Of a stretch of DNA of 64,000 nt, positions 56,484 through 64,000 are shown piece by piece. The position numbers and the translations under genes were made by a program. Each line of letters starts with the position of its first letter. The stretch's first letter is position 1. Under the pieces are notes generated by a model, which had not been told where the DNA came from, made no database searches, and was given only the letters and a program-made list of their open reading frames with translations. Source of the DNA: Aspidiotus rigidus. Taxonomy: Eukaryota; Arthropoda; Insecta; Hemiptera; Diaspididae. The stretch covers positions 1 through 64,000 of the forward strand of contig JAVHKY010000047.1 in the NCBI GenBank assembly GCA_035079385.1, read 5' to 3'.

Positions 56484-57675
56484 CAAATAATTAATATAAT
56501 TAATAATTAGAAAATTTTCTAAGTCCCTCTTCCTATCATATATGGCTGGATAGTCGAAATTTTTCCAAGTCCCCTAGACTTGAATTGTCTCATACCATTC
56601 CAATACAACAGCGAGACAGGGGGCGAACGAGCGGAGCGACTTCGCGCTACCTCATATTTCTCATAGAACAAGACTTATACGAGGCCAAGATAGGTAAAGG
56701 GGTAAACGAATAATATCTCACGAACAATTGACCTAGTAGAAGAATTAATAATAAATTAATTAATTAATTAATTAATAATATTAAATAATTAAATAATTAA
56801 ATAAATAAATAAATAAATAATTAAATAATTAATATAATTAATAATTAGAAAATCTTCTAAGTCCCTCTTCCTATCATATATGGCTGGATAGTCGAAATTT
56901 TTTCAAGTCCCCTAGACTTGAATTTTTTCATAGCATTCCAATACAACAGCGAGACAGGGGGCGAACTCGTAATAATTAATGATAAATAAATAAATGAATA
57001 AATAAATAAATAAATAATATTAAATAATTGTAATAATTAATGATAAATAAATAAATGAATAAATAAATAAATAAATAATATTAAATAATTAATATAATTA
57101 ATAATTAGAAAATTTTATACCATTCCAATACAACAGCGAGATCGCTCGTTCGCCCCACGAAAGTTGATACCTCAAAATATAGAACACCCACAATTACCTC
57201 AAAATATTTCTCATACAAGACTTATACAACGCCAAGATAGGTAACGGGGTAAACGAATAATATCTCACGAACACTTGACCTAGTAGAAGAATTAATAATA
57301 AATAAATAAATGAATAAATAAGTAAATAAATAAATAAATAAATAAATAATATTAAATAAATAAATAATATTAAATAATTAAATAAATAAAGGCTGGATAG
57401 TCGAAATTTTTCCAAGTACCCTAGACTTGAATTGTCTCATACCATTCCAATACAACAGCGAGACAGGGGGCGAACGAGTGGAGCGAGTTCGAGCTACCTC
57501 ATATTTCTCAAAGAAGACTTATACGACGCCAAGATAGGTAAAGGGGTAAACGAATAATATCTCACGAACATTTGACCTAGTAGAAGCCTAGAATGAAATA
57601 TTTCAAGATGAATGATAAAATATAAAAGACATGGAACATGATTTTCATTTATTTGGCTATACCAGAAAATTTTTT
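56142..57675 (+). mobile_element. E element copy 3 (expanded)
   Basis: Same ends as copy 2. The middle is longer, with repeated use of the modules CGCGAGTACACCCCGCG (three), CCTATCATATATGGCTGGAT (two), CCATTCCAATACAACAGCGA (four) and GATAGGTAAAGGGGTAAACG (three), and with several (AAAT)n/AATTA blocks. It looks like unequal exchange between modules. CCCCCCCCCC at about 56203 differs from other copies. Confidence 0.82.
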
Positions 57676-57890
57676 AAATGAGTAATTCAGTAATTACCTG
57701 CCAATATAAGTACGCATAGTTAAATAAAAGATGCTTTAGGTGCCATGTTATAAAAAGTATTAACTAGTCACAAACACATAGGTCCAGGAAGTGTTGAAGT
57801 GAAAATACTGATTGATACAACTCAGTTTGGACATACGAGCGAGAAACATGAGCAAAATGACGAGCCGCTTGAGGAGTTACATACACCCGC
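57676..57890. other. Spacer between E3 and Penelope element 3
   Basis: No feature recognised. The 5' edge of the Penelope element is not clear and may lie in here. Confidence 0.35.
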
Positions 57891-60550
57891 CTCTGTTCTC
57901 TCCAAAACTGTAAGTAAATTTTCAATGGCTTTCTTCAAGATCTTCGATTTTGACCAGAGCTGAAGGCACGAGGGCGCCCGAAACGTCCTCAGTGCCAACT
58001 TTGTCTAACAAGAGTACTGTGGATAGAGGGTAGTGGGGGCGAAACGTTAAATCCAGTGATTGTAAGAAAGAGACAACGCCTTTCAGCACCTACAGATGAC
58101 ATGTCCTCCTCTCGTCATTTCTGTCCTCTTTGTGCTCACATGGTTCAAAACGGTGACGTGGAGTCACATCTACGATGAGGAGGTGGTATGGGCAGCTTAA
58201 CGTCACAACACGACTTAATCTGCTGGTTCATTCAAGGCTTTCATGCCTCCTTCACCCTGGTGAGTTAGATTCATTTATAGTATCCGTTAATGGTGACTGT
58301 CGCGATTTTGAACGAAATTTAAGAGAAAAGAAAACTCGTAAACTTCCCTCCCTCCAGAATTTAAAAGCGACGGCTGAGAAAAAAGACCGTCCTGGAGATA
58401 ATTTAACCCAGAAATTCCAGCCACGCATTATTAACTATAGTAAAGTTCAGTTTAATAGTGATGAGTTATACCTGTTGGAGAAAGGGTTGAAATTTGGTCT
58501 CCCTCCCCTTAAGAACCAAGAGACACTGGCTAACGTAGTAGCTGACCTGACAGTCAAAATTGGACCGGGAGTGAATATCCAAAAAAAGTGCGCCGAAATG
58601 GTTTGCAACACTCCCCTCCCCCGCATAAGTAATGCCTGTAGTGAGGTGATTAAAGGATTAAAGAGGAAGGTGAGGGAGGAGGGCTTAATCCTTACTAAGG
58701 CGGATAAAAGCAACGCCGTAGTGATTATGGATAAGTCCTCTTATGTATCTGGGGTTCATGAAGTGCTGGAACAATGTGGCGCTAAGGAGAATAGCCTCTT
58801 CTGTTTCCCCAGTTTTGTCAAAGAGGTGAGGAACACTATTAATAATTGTAGTGTGATTATTAAGAGTCCTCGAACAAAGAAAGCTCTCTTGGAGCCTAAC
58901 CCGGTTCCTCCCCTCCTATATGGATTACCCAAAGTACATAAAAAAGATGTACCAATGCGGCCGGTTGTGTCATTTGTCTCGTCGCCAACTTATTTGTTAG
59001 CTAAATTTATTGATAGATGGTTCAATCGCGAGTAGATTATACCTCCCCTCACTCAGTATTAAACTCAGGTTCCTTAACGGAGAGGTTGAAGTACATAAGG
59101 CTCCCTGAGGAAATGATTTTATGTTCCTTTGATGTGGTGGGATTATTTCCTCATATCCCGAAGGCGGTCGCAATCCAACATATGGGCGAATTGCTTGTAA
59201 AAACTGGTGTCCCCCATGAGGAATTGGTAGAATTCTTCGACCTTCTGAGAGTTTGTTGGACTCCCAATTTTTGTAAATTTGAGGGAAAATTTTTCGAATT
59301 CCCGGAAGAAGTGGGGATCCCTATTGGGTCCCCTTTGGGCTCATTAATATCGGAGGTTCTCATGTCCAGATTTGAAGTCGAATTGTTTTCTTCAGGCCAG
59401 GCACTTCTAAATAATGTCTTTTACTGGCATAGGTATGTAGACGATATATTGTGCGCGTGGACTGGCCCAGTGGAACTCCTTAGTGAGTTCCTTTCTCACT
59501 TAAATGGCCGATATCCTTCCATAAAATTCACTCTGGAAGTTGGCGGATTATTAATAAATTTCTTGGATTTGTCCATATTTATTAGAGATGGCGTCCATGA
59601 ATTTGGTATTTATAGAAAAGAAACTTCGACTGATAAAACAATCCATGGGTCATCTTTCTGTCCCGCTGCACACAAGATCGCTACCTTTAATAGTTTGATA
59701 CATCGACTGACTAGTATTCCCTTGAGTCCGGATGCTTTCCAGAAGGAACTAGGGACGATTAAGTACCTGGCCAGAGTGAACCAAGTTCGAGTGGACATTG
59801 ATTTAATGGTCCGAAGGAGGCTTACGAGAAAATGCCTCGATTCTACCACCTCCCTCCCTAGGGATTTGCATAACAGTAGAAAACGTTGGATTAGACTCCC
59901 TTACTTGGGCAGGTTTTCGTTGAAGTTGGGCAGGGTACTCGGTCCTTTTGGGTTCCGGCCGGCGTTTTATAATGTCAATACTGTAAAAAGTTTATTTGTG
60001 AAATTGAAGGACCCGATTCCTCCAGTCGAGCGAAGTGGGGTATACAGTATAGCCTGCAACGATTGCCCAGGTATTTATATAAGGATGACTGGGCGTTAGC
60101 TCCAAATAAGAATTGAGGAGCATAAAAAAGCGTGGGAGAAGGGTAATTTGGGTGATTCGGCTTTTGCTGATCATCTACTCGAGAATGGCCATAAATTCAA
60201 GGAAGGCTCTGGTATCCTCCTCCATAGGGAGAACTCATATTTTAAGCGGCTCGCTTTAGAAAATATAGAAATCATACGACACCGGAATAACGAAGACTTC
60301 ACGGTTTTAAACAGGTTCATTCCTGAAGAGGGTCTGATTGAGCTAGTATATGAGAATGATTCAAACTTCGATGACTCGCTGGTTAAATCATGATCTTCTG
60401 GTTAACTCCCTCTGTCTTTGTTGATGTTGGATTCAGTCGCTTTCGTTTACGCTCCGATGATGGTTGTTTAACCGAAAACGTTTAGTGGCTGATTTTCTTG
60501 TGGTTCAATATAATTTGCTACACCTTCGGGTGTACACTCCTCTTGTGTTG
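57891..60550 (+). mobile_element. Penelope-like element 3, near full length but broken
   Basis: A GGGCGCCCGAAACGTCC motif near 57970 precedes the coding part. Frame 1 (58175-59035) holds the N-terminal RT region: LTKADKSNAVVIMDKSSYV, LLYGLPKVHKKDVPMRPVVS and SSPTYLLAKFIDRWF. A one-base loss near 59025 shifts to frame 2 (59017-60099): CSFDVVGLFPHIP, GIPIGSPLGSLISE, HRYVDDILCAW, INFLDLSIF. The stop TAG at 60097 falls inside the GIY-YIG domain (GVYSIACNDCPGIYIRMTGR, with IR-M in place of the IGET of copies 1 and 2). The same frame continues 60100-60393 (SAFADHLLENGHKF). The 3' UTR to about 60550 has the same motifs as copies 1 and 2. It is an older sister subfamily. Confidence 0.88.
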
Positions 60551-61399
60551 TATAGTACCTATTCACACCGACTGCCCTACAGACATGGAAATGCATAAAA
60601 AGCATGCACATGTATATTTTTTCATATTTTTTAAACTAAAATTTCTTAGAGTAGGCCTACCTATAATTGTTTTTTCATGAACATGAATTTTTCTTCCTGA
60701 TTTATTAATTTCTCATAGTACCCTCACTTCGAATAACGTCACCTATTATTTTGTGAAAAGGATAACAAAGAATATGGAATTGAAAAATTTTACCATAATG
60801 ACGATGAATTGACAAGATTTGTTAACTGAAAAGTCGGCAGCGTATTAAAAATCATTATTTATCTTACAGCATACTTTGAAATATTGAGTGATTTTGTAAC
60901 TGTCATGTTTCCCTCCTTAGTTTCTCTGTACACCAATGTTGTGACTAATGATAGGTGATTTTAATTTCTGACAAAGAACAAAACAAAAAAAAAGACAATC
61001 GGGTCGTATCAAGTTAGCAGCTCAATTATTGGGCGAGAACAATGCACTTGGAGTGTATTTTTGATGTGTACAATTAATTGCCACCTCACATAAGATCGTA
61101 TGAATAACCGGCTGAAAATTATCAGAAACATCATTCGTTTCTTCCCGATTTTCTTATGAAGTACATTCCGTACAGTAGATGAATAGCCAACGTTGAGGAC
61201 AATTTCGTGCGATAATAATTTCAATACCCGTTCCAAGAAACATAGTTCCATAATTTTTAACATTCTTCTGCATGCAGGCGTCGACAAAAAATATACGAGT
61301 AATATTATGTTCAAGTAGTCGCGTGTATGTCCACCGAGTGGATTTTTTGAGCGAGTAGTAGGTAAGTTAATTGTTTTTTTGTTTTTTCTTTTCAGAAAA
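60551..61399. other. Intergenic, nothing recognised before a splice acceptor
   Basis: No gene. Ends in a pyrimidine-rich acceptor (TTTTTTCTTTTCAG, 61382-61395). Confidence 0.4.
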
Positions 61400-61450
61400 A
61401 TGTCTGTCCACGGTATTGAAATTCTGTACGTGTTCCTGACTCTCGGCGAA
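61400..61450 (+). CDS. Possible first coding exon of an unknown gene
   Basis: Good acceptor at 61395, then AAAA, ATG and 17 codons (MSVHGIEILYVFLTLGE), then donor GTGAGT at 61451. The hydrophobic run could open a signal peptide or membrane anchor. No downstream exon was found before 64 kb, and the family is not recognised. The splice context is good but the exon is short. Confidence 0.35.
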
Positions 61451-61935
61451 GTGAGTAATTCTACTTTTTTTTTTCTTCCCAATGTAGGGTACAAGATTTA
61501 ATTCTAGCCTATGCAACTTTCATTTATGGCTAGAAACAAAATGAAATTTCGGTATCTTATAACCTAAAATCGCCACCTTCCTAACTCCTTGTTATACGAG
61601 TAAACTTGTAATGTAGAATTTACTAAAAAATGTTGAAGAAAAATCCCATGCTTTAATCTTTGAATTCTGGCGGGCCACAGCGCTAAAAAGATTCTGTAAA
61701 ATATAAAACTTTTTCTTTAATAGAATAACTCTAGAATTTTGATTGTAACTATCGCATAATACTATACTAACGATACTTCAAACCTCATACAACCTAATTT
61801 GGAGGGTACACGGGAGAAAGGGGCATGTCCAAAAGAAACAATAAGGAAAACTGGATTTCTGGCGACTCTGAAAAGGAACCTTCTCTTCAGATTGTTTCGG
61901 ATGTGACATTATCCTTATCTACCGTGTGCTCTTCA
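61451..61935. other. No feature seen
   Basis: AT-rich, possibly intron of the preceding candidate. Confidence 0.35.
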
Positions 61936-61937
61936 TA

Positions 61938-62670
61938 CAGTAAAACCTCCCTTAGTGGACACCTCTAAATAACGGACACTTTTTCGGGAACGGGAACATT
62001 TCACCTTGTTTTCTATAGAGAATCCTCTAAATACCGGACACTCTAAATACCGGACACTTTTTTTGAACTTTTTCCATTTTATTATTCAATTTTCTACCTT
62101 ACATGCATCTTTTTTTGTACCTACAATGATTTCTTAGTCTCTGTGTATAACATTAGGCTATGTTAGCAGAAGAAAGATGCTTCTGACAATGATAATCGTG
62201 CAATTTTTTGCACGATTTTGCGAGGTCCTGCTAGCTTATCTTCAACAGTGCCGGATTAAGCCTTCTGCCGCTTCGAAGCACTTTCCAATGTGCCGCTCCG
62301 TAAAGTGAATTTTTCAATTTTTTTATTCTTCACACGCATAATTCATCGTATTTTTTATTTTTCATTCGATTTGCCGCCCCCAAAAATTTGCCGCTGGAAG
62401 CACGCGTCCAGGGTAATACGCCACTGATCTTTAAACAGTGTTCAGGTGTTCAATCATTCTTCCTTTCCAACGAGTTGTGTTCGGGGGTTCACCGATAAAA
62501 TTCTTTTCCTCTGAATTGGAACTGTAGACGTATTTTATCTTTCGCATCGTGTTTGCTATGACTTCCTGTAACAGTACTTTTTTTCCCCCCATCCTCTGAA
62601 TACCGGACACCTCTAAATAACGGACAAATTTCAGGCGACCGCGAGTGTCCGCTAATTAGAGGTTTTACTG
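61938..62670. mobile_element. pogo/Tc1-mariner-like non-autonomous element
   Basis: Ends CAGTAAAACCTC and GAGGTTTTACTG are flanked by TA on both sides. Subterminal CTCTAAATA(A/C)CGGACA occurs two or three times near each end. This layout matches pogo/Tigger-type elements. No transposase frame. Its middle carries another MITE (62246-62426). Confidence 0.85.
62246..62426. mobile_element. hAT-like MITE nested in the pogo-like element
   Basis: 181 bp, ends CAGTGCCGGATTA and TAATACGCCACTG (inverted, two mismatches), flanked by ATCTTCAA (62238-62245) and ATCTTTAA (62427-62434), an 8-bp duplication with one difference. Interior repeats TGCCGC are typical of this kind of hAT MITE. Confidence 0.82.
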
Positions 62671-63011
62671 TATTATATTTAGCAAAAAATGAAATCAAAC
62701 AAGCAACATTAAGCGACGTAGAAGGGTGAAGTACAGCCACACCTATTTTAAGCAAAATCGCGACAATGTACGTATGAACGCCATAAGAAAACAAATCAAT
62801 AGTATTAATCATGCAGCACCGTTATCTCCACGGTTGCGAAACGTTTCTCACAGCTTCAGCAGTTTTTGACTTACCTCAGAAGTCTTTCACAAAAGCAACC
62901 TCGTCGAAATAGGCCAGATGATCCTCTTTCATTGGGTTCCAAGAATATTACTACGGCACTTGTGTGGCATTTGTATCATTTTAATAATTTGAAAGAGTCA
63001 ACGTGGCTATT
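62671..63011. other. No feature seen
   Basis: The 62866-63114 plus frame runs through a MITE fragment into E4 and is not a gene. Confidence 0.4.
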
Positions 63012-63073
63012 CAGGGCGTCTAACAAGTCAACTAAGTCAATTAAAGTGAACTATTCAGAAGCAGGTCAAATTG
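63012..63073 (+). mobile_element. 5' fragment of the GGTGTCTACC MITE, cut by E4
   Basis: CAGGGCGTCTAACAAGTCAA and CTAAGTCAATTAAAG match 53011-53070; the match stops exactly where E4 begins. Confidence 0.7.
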
Positions 63074-63160
63074 ACATGTTCCATGTCTTTTCTCTCGCCG
63101 GACCCCGATTTTGAAACTCCCGAGTACACCCCGCGTAATGATAATAAATAATTATATTAA

Positions 63161-63209
<49 letters not shown>

Positions 63210-63235
63210 AAATAAATAATTAAATAATTGAATAA

Positions 63236-63268
<33 letters not shown>

Positions 63269-63579
63269 ATTAAATAATTAAATAATTAAATAAATAAATA
63301 ATTAATATAATTAATAATTAGAAAATTTTCCAAGTCCCTCTTCCTATCATGTATGGCTGGATAGTCGAAATTTTTCAAGTCCCCTAGACTTGAATTGTCT
63401 CATACCATTCCAATACAACAGCGAGACAGGGGGCGAACGAGCGGAGCGAGTTCGCGCTACCTCATCACCTACAATTACCTCGAAATATTTCTCATACAAG
63501 ACTTATACGACGCCAAGATAGGTAAAGGGATAAACGAATAATATCTCACGGACACTTGACCTAGTAGAAGAATTAATAA

Positions 63580-63611
<32 letters not shown>

Positions 63612-63924
63612 ATTAAATAATTATAATTAAATAAATAAAGACTGGATAGTCGAAATTTTTCCAAGTCCCCTAGACTTGAATTGTCTCATACCATTCCAAT
63701 ACAACAGCGAGACAGGGGGCGAACGAGTGGAGCGAGTTCGGGCTACCTCATATTTCTCAAAGAAGACTTATACGACGCCAAGATAGGTAAAGGGGTAAAC
63801 GAATAATATCTCACAAACACTTGACCTAGTAGAAGCCTAGACTGAAATATTTCAAGATGACTGATAAAATATAAAAGACATGGAACATGATTTTCATTTA
63901 TTTGGCTATGCCAGAAAATTTTTT
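63074..63924 (+). mobile_element. E element copy 4
   Basis: Complete ends as in copy 2. One CTCCCGAGTACACCCCGCG module, a long (AAAT)n block at about 63150-63200, then two rounds of the GGCTGGATAGTCGAAA - CCATTCCAATACAACAGCGA - GATAGGTAAAGGG modules. Confidence 0.85.
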
Positions 63925-64000
63925 TGAATGATTTTGAATACACGTCAATTATTTTTAAAAAGGGGGAGAAAATCAAAGAGATAAGTTTATTATATTTTTT

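Noticed and set aside
57194..57415. Tyr/Leu/Ile-rich minus frame
   Set aside because: Translation of (AAAT)n in an E element.
57955..58000. 5' hammerhead ribozyme in Penelope element 3
   Set aside because: CTGAAGG and GGGCGCCCGAAACGTCCTC show parts of the core and a 3-bp stem I, but the conserved GA of CUGANGA is not kept and stem II is not convincing; kept only as a landmark.
1..64000. tRNA, snRNA or rRNA genes
   Set aside because: None recognised by eye; short B-box-like strings (for example near 54050) lacked a matching cloverleaf.

Overview
The window is nuclear DNA of an arthropod, most probably an insect; the order cannot be fixed from sequence alone. The genes have many short spliced introns with GT/AG borders, the DNA is AT-rich, and the repeats are typical insect transposable elements (Penelope, RTE, I and R1 LINEs, Mutator-like, Helentron-like, pogo-like and hAT MITEs).

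Region 1 (1-18.5 kb) is a compact, gene-dense block of seven conserved single-copy genes in alternating orientation: the 3' end of the F-actin capping protein alpha gene (+), GINS complex subunit 2/Psf2 (-), the splicing factor PUF60/half pint (+), the complex I assembly factor NDUFAF2 (-), the recombination factor SWI5 (+), a CSPP1-like centrosome/cilium coiled-coil gene (-), and the FHF-complex subunit FHIP2A/FAM160B1 (+). Three gene pairs are head-to-head over 330-760 bp and probably share promoter regions; the others converge tail-to-tail. Exon models were built by hand and keep frame across every junction. The genes are not an operon: they cover cytoskeleton, DNA replication, splicing, respiration, recombination, centrosome and vesicle transport.

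Region 2 (18.5-64 kb) has almost no host coding sequence and is a stack of nested repeats. It holds an almost perfect head-to-head inverted pair of Penelope-like elements (21.3-23.9 kb) and a third, older Penelope copy (about 57.9-60.55 kb). A 42-bp minisatellite lies at 29.2-29.8 kb. A three-copy repeat family (31.2, 32.7 and 38.4-41.1 kb) is linked to a degenerate ORF of an unknown arthropod repeat protein; its third copy is split by a Helentron-like helicase element. A Mutator-like remnant contains an R1-like LINE. An RTE-type LINE is split by an I-type LINE with a clear target-site duplication (43.2-48.0 kb). Several MITEs have readable terminal repeats and target duplications.

The most distinctive repeat is a four-copy family (E1-E4, 0.85-1.5 kb) with inverted subterminal motifs, reiterated internal modules and (AAAT)n blocks; I cannot assign it to a known class. 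Possible host signals here are weak: a short first coding exon at 61.40 kb with a possible non-coding leader near 49.0 kb, and a possible terminal exon at 25.1 kb on the minus strand.
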